Positions 1 through 11,479 of a stretch of 64,000 nucleotides of DNA are shown here, in pieces. The notes beneath the pieces are model-generated. The model was not told the origin of the DNA. It searched no databases and was given only the letters and a program-made list of their open reading frames with translations. The position numbers were made by a program, and so were the translations under genes. Within the stretch, counting starts at the first letter, position 1. Each line of letters starts with the position of its first letter. The stretch is from Cryptomeria japonica (lineage: Eukaryota > Streptophyta > Pinopsida > Cupressales > Cupressaceae): contig NC_081409.1 in assembly GCF_030272615.1 (NCBI RefSeq), positions 613,472,755 to 613,536,754 on the forward strand, written 5' to 3'.

Positions 1-700
1 TCATATTTCCCCAAATTTGAATTTCACTTCATTTCAATTAATTTCATTTCTTCCAAATTCACATTTCACCAAATCTAAATTTCAGTTAATTTCAAGTGCA
101 TTTCAGCATTCGAAAGTCCAAATTCAAATCCAAATTGAAAATTAAAATAAAATTCAATTTCAAAATCCTACAACACATGCCAAAATCAAAACTGATTGAT
201 CAAATCAGTTAACTCATCAATCATCCTTTTTAACTCTCAATCACCTTTCTCTAACTAATCCATCTATTCAGTCTACTAATCAATCAATCCACTTATCTCT
301 CCAATCAATTCATTCTTCTAATCAATCAATCCAGTCAACTAGCTAGTCTATTCAGTCTACTAGTCAATCAATTGAGTGCACTCTCCAATCAATTTCGTTA
401 ATAGATCAATCTAATGAGTTAACTAATCAATCTAAGTCAGTTATCTATCAATCAAGACTTGAGTTAAAATTCTCACCCCCCTTTGTGTTGAAAATCTAGA
501 AATTCAACCTCTTTTCTCAATTCATTCTAGAATCACAGTCTTCAAACAATTGTCTAATCTATGTAGGAATCCCAGTGCAATACCTGAGCGCCACCTACAA
601 GCACAATTCAGAGAAGCACAATGGAAGCCACTATGCAGGATAAGGGAGTTTCATTTATTTGAATTTATTCTTATCTTGTGTTAATTTCTATTGGTTTATG
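1..700 (+). repeat. U-family LTR, 3' part, truncated at both ends
   Basis: This stretch matches about 15208-15919 of the right-hand U LTR base for base with scattered differences, up to the shared text ending TTGGTTTATG. The last 80 bp of the LTR, ending in GAAACA, are missing. From 701 the sequence switches abruptly to the minus strand of U internal DNA. The 5' part lies before the window. It is non-coding. The join at about 700 is a rearrangement breakpoint and not a normal LTR end. Confidence 0.85.
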
Positions 701-1371
701 ACCAAGTTATGCACTGTCATCTCTCAAATATTGCTCCATTGACAATAAGCGTCCATAGCCTTGATGGAGTTACTTGCATGTTCCCATAGTGAAGCTTTTT
801 TTGTCGCACTTGTATGCGTGATATTTTAGTAATATATCATATTTTTTGTTTTGCCTTGAGATTGAAATAACACTTTTTTTTTTTTTTTTTTCTTTCCTTA
901 ACTTTTAAGTAATGAAACCTACTTGGGTATGATAATTACAGCGGTGCCGAAGTAGAATATTGGATTTTTCACTAGCTACATGACCAACTAGGTATCTGTA
1001 ATGACTTAGAGCTTTTGATTAATGTGTGAGATATAGAAATTGATAGATTTTGGGTAACAAGACTTGATAGTGAAACTTCTACCCAACCAAGGATAAAGCT
1101 TAATCACAATGTGACATTGAAGATGAATGACTAAAGGCCTCCTAAATACTTCATGAACAAGTATCTAGGAAATGAGACAAACTTCGTTCCTTTTAGTGCA
1201 GACAGGTGAATAACTCAGATAATCATCATATTTTTATTGATGCAACTATATGAGAAAGCAATAATGATATGCAGCTATATGTTGTGCAATGGTGATATGC
1301 AATGCAATAAAGAAATATGCAAATGCAGTACTGAAAATTGAAATGAACCCACCCTTAGATGTAATATATTT

Positions 1372-2938
1372 TTAGGTGCATGTTGTTATTGAGTTGGTAT
1401 GAACTTTGTGTAGATAATTCATTGGTCTTTGTTTGAAGAGTTGGATGAACCTTTCTTTTTCAATACGATATGCGGTTGGGAGTCTTTCATGTACAGTTTT
1501 TGCTATAGCCTCCTTATTTTCAAACCAATTTAGCTGTGATAAATCTTCTTGCCCCCAGTCTTTCAATTGTGGGTGTATGAGGAAAATAGATTTTGGTTTC
1601 GAAGTTATGACATGAGTGGGTGCTATGCCTGTTTTTATTGATGCACTTGAAGAGTAGGAAGAAATAATTTGGGTGTTGATTTCATTAGCTAGTGTTATGC
1701 TTGTGCTTGAAGAAGACGATGTAACAATTTGGGTGTTGATTTGAATAGTTGACACTATGCTTTTTTTTTGTCACGATATTGACATTTGATGATGGCGCAC
1801 ATACAATTGTTGACAAGTTGTCTTGTGTAGTATAATATGGATTGGTTATTTTATTGATAAGGGGTTCATGAACAACTTGTGTATTGGAATCATGAGGGAG
1901 ACTAGGAGAAATGATAATGGGATCTTGTTTAGGAGGTGGATGTTGGATGGTACTTGAAAAATGTTGCTCTTTCGAAACAAGGGTGTTATTATGAGTGGAA
2001 TAGAAAAGAATGAGGGGATCATCATAAGATTCTTGATAGGTGGAGTCTTCATCAAAAATTGGGTAGGATGAAATAGCTTGTTCTTGATCTTGATTTATTT
2101 CATGACTGATTTCTTTTGATTTTGGATTGTCCTCCTAACATGGGGAAGGAGTTTGGATATTCATGGGAGATTCTTGGAAGGTTTCAACCTTTTGACTTGA
2201 TGAGAAAGGATCCTGAACGAGACTCTCTAAATCATGACTTGGATTAGATTGGATTTGTGCTATGGATAGCCCTTGGGAGATTGTGCTATTGGATGAAGAT
2301 AGTGAGGATTGGTCTTATTTAACCTTAGGGGATGATGAAATGTTGGATACATGTGGTTGATTTGGACTTTGGTTGAAAGGGATTTGATTTTGGTTGAAAG
2401 GAGTATGATTTTGGTTGAAAGAGGTTTGATTTTAGTTGAATGAGTTTTGACTTGGACTTTGTTTGAAAGGGATTTGATTTTGGTTGAAAGGAGTTTGAGT
2501 GTTGGGTTGTTATGAATTTTGATTTGGACCTTGGTTGAAAGGGAGTTGATTTTGGTTGAAAGAGGTTTGATTTTGGTTGAAAGAGGTACTTTGAGTTTTG
2601 GGTTGATATGATTAGTATGATTGATATGTTGGGTTGAAAGAAGGTTGACATGACTCTAATGTTGGTTGAATTGAGGTAGGAATGATTTTGTTGAAGACTG
2701 AAGGTTGACATGTTTGAATGGTCTCATAAGAAGAAGAAGGTTGGCCTGATAATGATTCCCTCGTGGTTATCACCTCCCTCGTCATATTTTCTAACCAGCC
2801 CCTATGGTTGCTAGGACTAGTCATGTCTCCCATTTGTTGTTGCAAAGTATTGATTTGTTGAGCTAATGTTTCTATGATGGCGATGGAATAGGAATGGAAG
2901 AGATGAATTCTTCACCTTCCCTACAAAATGCATAACGC
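1372..2938 (-). pseudogene. U-left ORF, broken (Q/N-rich retroelement protein, unknown function)
   Basis: Read on the minus strand, this continues from a start codon at 4405-4407 that is cut off by the solo LTR after four codons. In order it shows a short helical, Q-rich segment; a run of SFNQNQ / PFNQNQ repeats; a Ser-rich and Asp/Gln-rich middle with the motif ESPMNIQTP; and a C-terminal block containing HPQLKDWGQEDLSQLNWF and RLPTAYRIEK, ending at TAA (1372-1374). It carries several stops and at least one frameshift, mostly of CAA/CAG-to-TAA/TAG type. No zinc knuckle, protease or pol motif is visible. The middle is homologous to the Y ORF (34485-37274). I do not recognise the family. A gag-like role is only a guess from its position. 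Confidence 0.7.
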
Positions 2939-4394
2939 TGGTGAATAATGATGAACAACAAATACCCTAACTGGTACTGAGAGGGGGGTGAATCAGTATA
3001 GACAAAAACTTCTCAACAACTTATCAAGTTAAAACAATGATAATCGGTTGTCTTCATCACTGAACTTAACCATGACAATACCAGTTAAACACAGTAAGAC
3101 TTCAGACAACAAAACCAAATAACATTCAACACTTGATAACTACTTCACCAACATACATATGCATGTGTTGTATCAGCAATACCATAACCATTAGCTTTGC
3201 ATGCATATTCACCTAAACAAAGACTTCTTAAACATCACATGAAAAATTCACAACTCATGACATAGATTAATCATGTGGAAACCCAAATGGGAAAAACTAC
3301 GGTGGGGATAAATACCCACAAGCTTGTTTTTGAACTCTTTTGAAGCTCACTCTGTTAGGAGCCTAGTTCGGTTAAAGACTTTACAATAAGGTTCTATTAG
3401 GAACCGATCCTGTTAAATATCACCCAGTTAAGAGATGGCTATATACCTTGTTAAAGGTTGAAACCTTGTTAAAGGTTACCTTGCTAGAGGATTTGAAGAA
3501 CTAAATGATCTTGAGTCACTTGGTTAGAGGATTTACAATAAGCCTATTAAAGCTACCCAGTAAAGGGATTTTTCTACTATTGAAATGGTTAGAAAACAAT
3601 AGGTAAAGCTCTGATCTGATAACAACACTATATGCCAAGGAAGATCCTTTTCAGCTCCTTTACTCTGCAATCACACTCTGCAATTTTCCACTCCTCTACT
3701 CTACAATCACACTCTGCAGTTTTCCACTCAATGGTCTGGAAAGTATCTCATCACTCGAATACAAACACAACATTTGCCAACACTTACAATAACAAACATC
3801 ATTGACCTTATAGACAACAATTAGGTTGGTAGCATAAACCCTAAACCCTAAACATTTTAGGTTTACAATTACAAGTGGTCCAATCTTGACCGTTTAAACA
3901 CTTTGCATAGAATAAAGCAATCTCAAACAGATCGCAAGTCATTCTGCATCGTTCATTCTTCACCACACATGGGAATCAGTAACCCATCATGCTCTCTTCA
4001 CATACTGCTAAGAAGAATGTTCATTCCCAAGGTAGACATTTAATGCAATCGATCTTCACATGCAAGATCCTCAAGGAAATCCTTCACGTACACAAAACTG
4101 ACGTGGCATCTCGATCTCATCCTCATCTCTTAGCTAACTCATCATAGAATGTCACCGGTTGCATCACACAAGCTAGTTTGCCAAACCAGAAACCCTAGAG
4201 CTGAGACTACCAACCGGTAGTCACACTTAGTGAAACGCTAACACTGGTTCACTTCATCTCTTCATACCAGTTCTCCAACTTGAACATCAATAACAACTTC
4301 TTCCAATCTTCATACCAGTTCACCTATACTTATTGACATCAATGACAACATACATTATCATCATATCATCATAACAGTTCATCATATGCCAACA
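2939..4394 (-). mobile_element. Solo LTR, copia (SIRE-like) type
   Basis: The inserted block starts TGGTGAATAATG and ends ATGCCAACA, with five-base flanks AACGC (2934-2938) and AATGC (4395-4399), one mismatch. Removing it restores the U ORF text found at 9900. CTGAGAGGGGGGTGAATCAG near the low end and the text around 3283-3318 (AACCCAAATGGGAAAAAC, GTGGGGATAAATACCCAC) match the R/U5 style of copia LTRs and of the V LTR at 55743-57282, which fixes the minus orientation. No internal domain is present, so it is a solo LTR. A short telomere-like stretch (ACCCTAAACCCTAAAC, near 3838) is too short to mean anything. Confidence 0.85.
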
Positions 4395-5092
4395 AATGCC
4401 AATCCATGATGTTTGTTTGATTGGTTTGAACCTAAGATCACAACATGTAAGACGTTTTCTTCATTTCTATGATGTTGCTAAAGTTTAATTTGATGTTGAT
4501 GTTGACAAGCTTGTTTGCTGCAGGGTTTTGATCTTGTTGATATTGAAACTTGACTTTGTTGAGAGATTTAATCTTGTTGATGTTTCTGACAAAACTTTGG
4601 TTGAGATTCCACTTTGTTTTTGGTATTTTCTAAAATGTTTGAACTTGGTGAAATGTAGCAAAGGATACAACAGACACATCAAAAAGAATAAAACCATGAA
4701 AAGAATACTTGTTTAAGGAACTTTTTTCAAATTCCCATGAATGTTGGAGTCTTTTTCAAGAACCCATTTTGTTTTCGTTGTATTTGGGCAATTCAATATC
4801 ACAACAACCAAACTCTCCTAAGGTCAAAAGGTCACAAGTATTATCACATTCCACATCTTGATACTTTGTCAGCTCAAACAACCCTGTCACACCCTAAGGT
4901 GCACTTGTTTTTTTGCCTTTTTTTGGAAATTAGACCAAAGAAGATTGCTCCTCAAATGACCCGTTATCCTAGGAGATATATGGTGAGTATCTTGGAGGCA
5001 GATTCTTCCCCGCCCTTGCATTGTGATAAAACAAGTGTCTGGTTACTGACTCAGTTGGACTTCTTATTTCTATGGTGTTTAGATAGGGTTCC

Positions 5093-5859
5093 ATTCGAGT
5101 GGTCACAATCAGCAGCATTTTACACTCTGTTGAGGGAGGTCTCCTAGTCTGTAGAGGTTACGCTCTATAGATTTTAACGTACCGTATAGGCACTGAGAGA
5201 GGCATAACGCCGTTGTGACAACATGTAACATTCATCGCATATGATTTTCATCACATACACATTTATTTATATTGGGTTGGATTACTTGGCTTTAGTTGTT
5301 GTCACTCAGGTCATTCCCCTCTCACCGACCTTAATGGCACCCTAAGGGCAACTTGGGAGGGCATGCCTTCTAAAGGATTTAATTGCAAGAAATAAATAAA
5401 AGCATGAAAGAAGAGAGTCTGGTTTTCTGATTACCCATTGAAGGAGAGAGTATAATACCTATCCCTTCGAAGACACGAAAAACAAAGTTTCTTTTTATCC
5501 TTCCATTGCAATAGTTTTCTATTCTAAGTGGAGATGTTGCTCCACACAGACATGGTGTTCATTTTTAACCTTCATGGTAATTTGTGAAAGAACATGAAAG
5601 AATTTGATTTTGTTCTTTTTAAAAGCACCAAAAGAAGTTCTCTACTCTAACCCTGCAGAGAAAATAACCATGGGCTATCTAGCATAATTTCCTTCCTTTG
5701 GTTACAAAAATTCTACTTCTGTGTTTATAAATGATCTGTTATAAAACAAAACACTAAAAGACTAGAATTTAAGAAAAATGAAAGAATAGAGAGGTTTTTT
5801 TTATTTTTTTATTTTTTTATATTTTTATTTTATTTAATTTTTTTTTCATTAGGAACTTG
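5093..5859 (-). other. U-left leader, non-coding
   Basis: This lies between the U ORF region and the minisatellite on the minus strand. I see no gene. It contains a segment shared with the Y leader: on the minus strand CCTTTAGAAGGCATGCCCTCCC (about 5355-5376) is followed by GTGAGAGGGGAATGACC (about 5310-5326), matching 33049-33070 and 33102-33118 in Y. The end near 5780-5850 is a T-rich tract. Confidence 0.6.
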
Positions 5860-6475
5860 CTAAAAATGAAAACTGTCAAAAATAGAAACTTTTCAAAAAC
5901 AGAAACCTGCCAAAAATGGAAACTTTTCAAAAATAGAAACCTACCAAAAATGGAAACTTTCTAGAAATGGAAACTTTCCAGAAATGGAAACCTGCCAAAA
6001 TAGAAACTTTCTAGAAATGGAAACCTACCAAACACGGAAACTTTCCAAAAAAGGAAACCTACCAAAAATGGAAACTTTCCAGAAATGGAAACTTGCCAAA
6101 AATGAAAACATACCAAATAAGGAAACTTTTCCAGAAGTGGAAACCTACCAAAAATGAAAACTTTCCAGAAATGGAAACTTGCCAAAAATGAAAACTTTTC
6201 AAAAATGAAAACATGCCAAAAATGGAAACATTCCAAAAATGGAAACTTGCAAAAAGGAAACCTGCCAGAAATGGAAACCTACCAAAAATAGAAACTTTCC
6301 AAAAATGGAAACCTGCAAAAAATGAAAACTTTCTAGAAATGGAAACCTGCGAAAATGGAAACTTTCCAGAAATGGAAACCTGCAAAAAATGAAAACCTAC
6401 GAAAAATGGAAACTTTCTAGAAATGGAAACCTGCCAAAAATAGAAACTTTCCAGAAATGGAAACCTGCAAGCATA
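5860..6475 (-). repeat. Minisatellite in the U-left leader
   Basis: About 600 bp of alternating, slightly degenerate 17-18-base half units, of the kind CCAGAAATGGAAACC / TGCCAAAAATGGAAACTTT, give a unit near 35 bp. It sits directly downstream (minus strand) of the LTR and candidate primer-binding site. The long minus-strand reading frames here (rich in F, W, G, S) are by-products of the repeat. The right U copy has lost this part. Confidence 0.9.
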
Positions 6476-6498
6476 TACAAAATTTCAAATTGTTGTTA

Positions 6499-6517
6499 GT
6501 TCACGTCGAGTTCACTA
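6499..6517 (-). promoter_or_regulatory. Candidate primer-binding site of U-left
   Basis: Two bases after the LTR end (minus strand) the sequence reads TAGTGAACTCGACGTGAAC. The Y element has TGGTGAACTCGATGTGAAC five bases after its 5' LTR. Position and conservation support a primer-binding site, although the TG-G start is TA-G here. The complementary tRNA is not one I can name. Confidence 0.55.
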
Positions 6518-6519
6518 AA

Positions 6520-7654
6520 TGTTTCATGCTTAAAAATCATTAATGCAGAAATAAGAAATAAGGACGAATCACCAAATCCTTAACTATCAAAGCAATTTCA
6601 AACATAAACCAATAGAAATTAACACAAGATAAGAATAAATTCAAATAAATGAAACTCCCTCATCCTGCATCGTGGCTTCCATTGTGCTTCTTCGAATTGT
6701 GCTTGTAGGTGGCTCTCAGATATTGCACTGGGATTCCTGCATAGATTAGACAATTGTTTGAAGACTGTGATTCTAGAATGAATTGAGAAAAGAGGTTGAA
6801 TTTACAGATTTTCAATACAAAGGGGGGTGAGAATTTGAACTCAAGTGTTGATTGACATATAACTGATTTAGATTGATCAATGAACTCAATTGATTGGAGA
6901 GATGACTCATTTGATTGAGTAGTCAGCTGGATTGATTGGAGAGTGAACTCAATTGATTGACTAGTAGACTGTATAGACTAGCTAGTTGACTGGATTGATT
7001 GATTAGAAGACTGAATTGATGTATTAGTCATAAAAAGCTGATTTTGGGTTAAAAAGGATGATTGATGAGTTAACTGAGTTAACTGATTAGGCAACTGATT
7101 TGATCAATTAGTTATGATTTTAGCATGTGTTGTAGGAATTTGAAATTGATTTTCATTTTCATTTTCAATTTGGATTTGAATTTGGTCATTCGAATGTTGA
7201 AATGCACATGAAATTAATCAAAATTCAGATTTAGGGAAATGTGAATTTGATGATTTAAAATTAGATGAAATGATATGAAATTCGAATTTGGCAGAAATGA
7301 GATGAAATTAGATGAAATTAATTGGAATTATAATTTGGAGAAATGGAGGACATTAATTAATTAATTTAAATAATTTAAATTCAATTATTTAAACTTAGGA
7401 GATAGAATTAATTAAATAATAAAGACTATTTAACTAAGGAATAAATCATAATTAATTAAATAATTAATATTTAATTAATATTTGAGATATAGTTAGCTGA
7501 TTAAAATGATTTGAGAATAGAAATAGAATAATTAGAAGTGTTGAAGGGTGATGATTAGAAGAAATAGTTAGTTTAATCAAATAATCAAATAATTACTTAA
7601 TTAAATAGACAAATAATTAGTGTAGAATTAATGAGACATTTTTAGGTGTCTACA
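6520..7654 (-). repeat. U LTR (minus orientation), complete
   Basis: On the minus strand it starts TGTAGACACCTAAAAATG at 7654 and ends AAGCATGAAACA at 6520, 1135 bp, and matches the right LTR (14866-15999) along its length. A polypurine tract precedes it and a candidate primer-binding site follows it. It therefore lies between U 3' internal DNA (upstream) and U leader and 5' internal DNA (downstream), as in a tandem or one-LTR arrangement and not as in a single simple insertion. Confidence 0.9.
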
Positions 7655-7668
7655 TTTGCCTCTCTTTG
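7655..7668 (-). promoter_or_regulatory. Polypurine tract of U-left
   Basis: On the minus strand CAAAGAGAGGCAAA lies directly upstream of TGTAGACACC. In Y the tract is AAAGAGGGGCAAAA and in U-right AAAGAGGGGAAA. It overlaps the right arm of the conserved stem-loop (7664-7698). Confidence 0.8.
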
Positions 7669-7698
7669 AGACAATGTCGAAACGACGTTGTTTCAAAG
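7664..7698 (-). promoter_or_regulatory. Conserved stem-loop touching the PPT (U-left)
   Basis: On the minus strand CTTTGAAACAACG, then TCGTTTCGA, then CATTGTCTCAAAG. The outer 13-base arms pair with two mismatches and the loop itself is a small TCG/CGA hairpin. The same arms occur in Y (39274-39309) and Y' (29778-29813), and in a weaker form in U-right (14822-14857). Confidence 0.65.
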
Positions 7699-9208
7699 AA
7701 AATAAAAAATTTATACCCCAGTATGCCCCGATGACACTAGGGTATAATGCCTCCTTGAGAGATTGTTTGTGCATTGAAGACATGAATGATCTCTCGAAAG
7801 AAGAAGAACGTTAGATGAACAATGAAGAATGAGTTTGATTATAGAAAAGAAACGGTTGAAGTGATTTGTATATTGATTGATTTGATAGGATTGGATTGAT
7901 AAAGATAAAGTCTGGTTTCATGAAGGACACATTCTGTATAAGACAAAATGATCAAAACGTCTAGTTTCAGGAAGGATACATCATGTATAAGACTGGTCTG
8001 TCTGGTTTTAGGAAGGATACATCCTATATAAGACAAAGATATATGATCATGTCTGGTTTTAGGAAGAATACATCCTATATAAGACAAAGATAGATAACAA
8101 AATGTCTGGTTTCAGGAAATCCTGTATAAGATGAAGATAGATATAAATTGGAAAAATGATAAAATATGATGAAACCGAGGAATAATTGATTGATAGATAG
8201 AATAGTTGATGTGAGAAAATGATAGGATTATAGATGAAAAGATTGGAATTAAGTGATGAGAGAGATCATGTTAGAATGCTTGGAAGAATTGAAAAGGTTG
8301 ATTCAAGAAAAGATTCTTGACGAGAGAATGATCTGAAGAGACAATCAGCATGATGAGATCATAAATAATTGGTATGAATTGAAATGATATGATGATGATT
8401 TGATTGATGGTGAATAGTCTTCTTATCTTTATTAATAGTGCAATACATTTTCATCATTGAGCCTTATTATTTAACAATGAATCTTTGTACACTAGGGTAT
8501 GAGGAACCAAGATGCATAGATATCTCATTGCAAAGAACAAACACATAGTAGACAAGGAATGAACCCTCCATTCTAGGAATTATGCTAGGGGTCAAGGTAT
8601 GTGTGGAATTCATAAGTTGAATGCTCCTATCACAGACACCCACTAGAGAAATTGCCCCAGAAATTCATTGGTTCAAACCACAAATAACAAACAAAGAAAA
8701 GGATCATGCCCATCACGACTTCTTTAGTCACTTTTGGACATCCTTGAGTAGCTAAAGGCAATGATCTTCGCCAATTTCATAAAAAGAGTCAACCAAAAAT
8801 AGACAAAACTTAGTAGTTAGACTGACTGTGCCTTTGCTTTGATATATTTGATGTGATTTTGATAATGTCTCGTTTAAGAAGTTTTGGACCCCGTATAAGA
8901 CTGATCTGTCTGGTTTCGAGTGTACCGATTTTGTTTAAGACAAGATGTTGATCACATTGATAGTTTGATAATTTGATATATTAGACAATTGATTAGTTTG
9001 ATTGCAGATGTTTTGACAAGATAGTTGTATCCTTTGTTTAACTTCATGTGAAGTGTTTGTTGGACATCTGTTGGGGTGTTTGATTCTTGCGAGACAATTT
9101 ATTGCAAGTTTTAAATTGATATTTGAATGTGTTCGGTATTTTTTCAGGACTTTATCTGAATGTTTTTGAATTTTTAGTTTGTTTTTGATGTTTTGTATTT
9201 TAAGTTTT
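7669..9208 (-). mobile_element. U-left 3' internal region, inverted
   Basis: This is non-coding and matches, in reverse complement, the 3' internal part of U-right (about 12690-14865). It carries seven 35-bp GTCT..AGAC units: 7910-7944, 7959-7993, 8000-8034, 8051-8085, a shortened one at 8104-8132, 8867-8901 and 8908-8941. At 9208/9209 it is fused to plus-strand U 5' internal DNA; that point is a rearrangement join. No gene is supported. Confidence 0.8.
7910..8132 (-). repeat. Cluster of five 35-bp GTCT..AGAC units
   Basis: Units start at 7910, 7959, 8000, 8051 and 8104. On the element sense strand each starts GTCTTATAC (or close) and ends GAAACCAGAC or GAAACTAGAC. Four are exactly 35 bp and the last is shortened. 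Several contain AGGATGTATCCT, a short hairpin. Spacing is 41-51 bp. Confidence 0.85.
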
Positions 9209-9899
9209 GGAACCCTATCTAAACACCATAGAAATTAGAAGTATAGCTGAGTCAATAACCAGACACTTGTTTTATCACAGTGCAAGGGTGGGGAAGAATC
9301 CGCCCCCTAGACACTCACCATATATCTCCTGAGATAACGGGCCAATTGAGGATCAATCTTCTTTGGTCTGATTTCCAAAAAAAGGCAAAAAAATGGGTGC
9401 ACCTTAGGGTGTGACAGAGTTGTTTGAACTGACGGAGTATCAAGATGTGGGTTGTGATAATACTTGTGACTTTTTGACCTTAGGAGATTCTACTTGTTGT
9501 GATATGGAATTTCTCAAATACAATGAAAACAAAATGGGGTATTGAAAAAGACTCTAACATTCATGGGAATTTGAAAAAAGTTCCTTAAACAAGTATTCTT
9601 TTCATAGTTTTATTCTTTTTTATGTGTCTGTTGTGTCCTGTGCTACATTTCACCAAGGTCAAACATTTTAGAAAATACCAAAAACAAAGTGGAATCTCAA
9701 CCAAAGTTTTGTCAAAAATATCAACAAGATCAAATCCCTCAACAAAGTCAAGTTTCAATATCAACAAGATCAAAACCTTGTAGCAAACAAGCTTGTCAAC
9801 GTCAACATCAACATCAAATTAAACTTTTGCAGCATTCTAGAAATGAAGAAAACATCTTACATGTTGTGATCTTAGGTTCAAACTAATCAAGTAAACATC

Positions 9900-11479
9900 A
9901 TGGATTGGCGTTATGCATTTCATAGGGAAGGTGAAGAATGCATATCTTCTATTCCTATTCCATTGCCATCCATAGAAACATTAGCTCAAGAAATCAATAC
10001 TTTGCAACAACAAATGAGAGACATGACTAGTCTTAGCAACCATAGGGTTTTGTTAGAAAATATGATGAGGGAGGTGATAGCCACGAGGGAATCATTATCA
10101 AGTCAACCTTCTTCTTCTTATGAGACCATTCAAACATGCCAACCTTTAATATTCAACAAAATCATTCCTACCTCAGTTCAACCAACATTATAGAGTCATG
10201 CCAACCTTCTTTCAACCCAACATATCAATCATACCAATCATATCAACCCAACACTCAAAGTACCTCTTTCAACCAAAATCAAACCTCTTTCAACCAAAAT
10301 CAACTCCCTTTCAACCAAGGTCCAAATCAAAATTCATATCAACCCAACATTCAAACTCCTTTCAACCAAAATCAAATCCCTCTCAAACAATGTCTAAGTC
10401 AAAACACATTCAACCAAAATCAAACCTCTTTCAACCAAAATCATACTCCTTTGAACCAAAATCAAATCCCTTTCAACCAAAGTCCAAATCAACCACATCT
10501 ATCCACCATTTCATCATCCCCTAAGGTTACATAAAACCAATCCTCGATATCTTCATCCAATAGCACAATCTCACGAGAGCTATCCGTAGCACAAATCCAA
10601 TCTAATCCAAGTCATGATTCAAAGAGTCTCATTCAGGATCCTTTCTCATCAAGTCAAAAGGTTGAAACCTTCCAAGAATCTCCCATGAATATCCAAACTC
10701 CTTCCCTATGTCAGGAGGACAATCCAAAATCATAAGAAATCAGTCATGAAATAAATTAAGATCAAGAACAAACCTTTTCATCCTACCCAGTTTTTTATGA
10801 AGACTCCACCTATCAAGAATCTTATGATGATCCCCTTATTCTTTTCTATTCCACTCATAATAACACCCTTGTTTCGAAAGAGAAAGATGTTCTTTCAAGT
10901 ACCACCCAACATCCACATCCGAAACAAGATCCCATTATCATTTCTCCTAGTCTCCCTCATGATTCCAATACACAAGTTATTCATGAACCCCTTATCAATG
11001 AAATCACCAATACAGATCATACTACACAGGACAACTTGTCAACAATTGTATGTGTGCCATCATCAAATGCCAATGTGGTGAAAAAAACAAGCATAGCGCT
11101 AGCTATTCAATTCAACAACCAAATTGTTACATCATCTTCTTCAAGCACAAGTATAACACCAGTTAATGAAATCAGCACCCAAATTATTTTATCACACTCT
11201 TCAAGTGCATCAATAAAAATAGGCATATTACCCACTCATGTCACAACTTCAAAACCAAAATCTATTTTCCTCATACACCCACAATTGAAAGACTGGGGGC
11301 AAGAAGATTTATCACAATTGAATTGATTTGAAAATAAGGAGGCTATAGCAGAAACTATACATGAAAGACTCCCAACTGCATATCCTATTGAAAAAGGTAG
11401 GTTCATCCAACTCTTCAAACAAAGACCAATGAATTATCTACACAAAGTTAATACCAACTCAATAAAAACATGCACCTAA
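9900..11479 (+). pseudogene. U-right ORF, broken (Q/N-rich retroelement protein, unknown function)
   Basis: It starts ATG GAT TGG CGT at 9900. Segments are a helical N-terminal part with LAQEINTLQQQMRDM (about residues 28-45); a prion-like tract of FNQNQ, SFNQNQ and PFNQ repeats (10200-10500); a Ser-rich linker; the motif ESPMNIQTPSLCQED (near 10675-10722); a region rich in D, P, S and I; and a C-terminal block with HPQLKDWGQEDLSQLN. It ends at TAA 11477-11479. A two-base insertion near 10190 shifts the frame, and there are several stops, including TGG-to-TGA in the C-terminal block where U-left keeps TGG. No pol or zinc-knuckle motif is seen. The middle matches the Y ORF. Confidence 0.75.

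Larger units (their letters stand above)
702..5092 (-). mobile_element. U-left, 5' internal region, inverted, with inserted solo LTR
   Basis: The reverse complement aligns with 9209-12183 of the right U copy, so the two form long inverted arms about 4.1 kb apart. It holds the broken U ORF (1372-2938 plus the first codons at 4395-4407) and the flanking non-coding DNA. It ends against an opposite-orientation LTR piece at about 700. At its other end, homology with the right copy stops near 5092 (AGATAGGGTTCC). A 1456-bp solo LTR interrupts it at 2939-4394. Confidence 0.85.

Noticed and set aside
3836-3860. Telomere-like ACCCTAAACCCTAAAC
   Set aside because: Only about two units inside a copia LTR; not an interstitial telomere array.
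5961-6385. Minus-strand frames rich in F, W, G and S
   Set aside because: Products of the minisatellite; each frame only repeats the unit.
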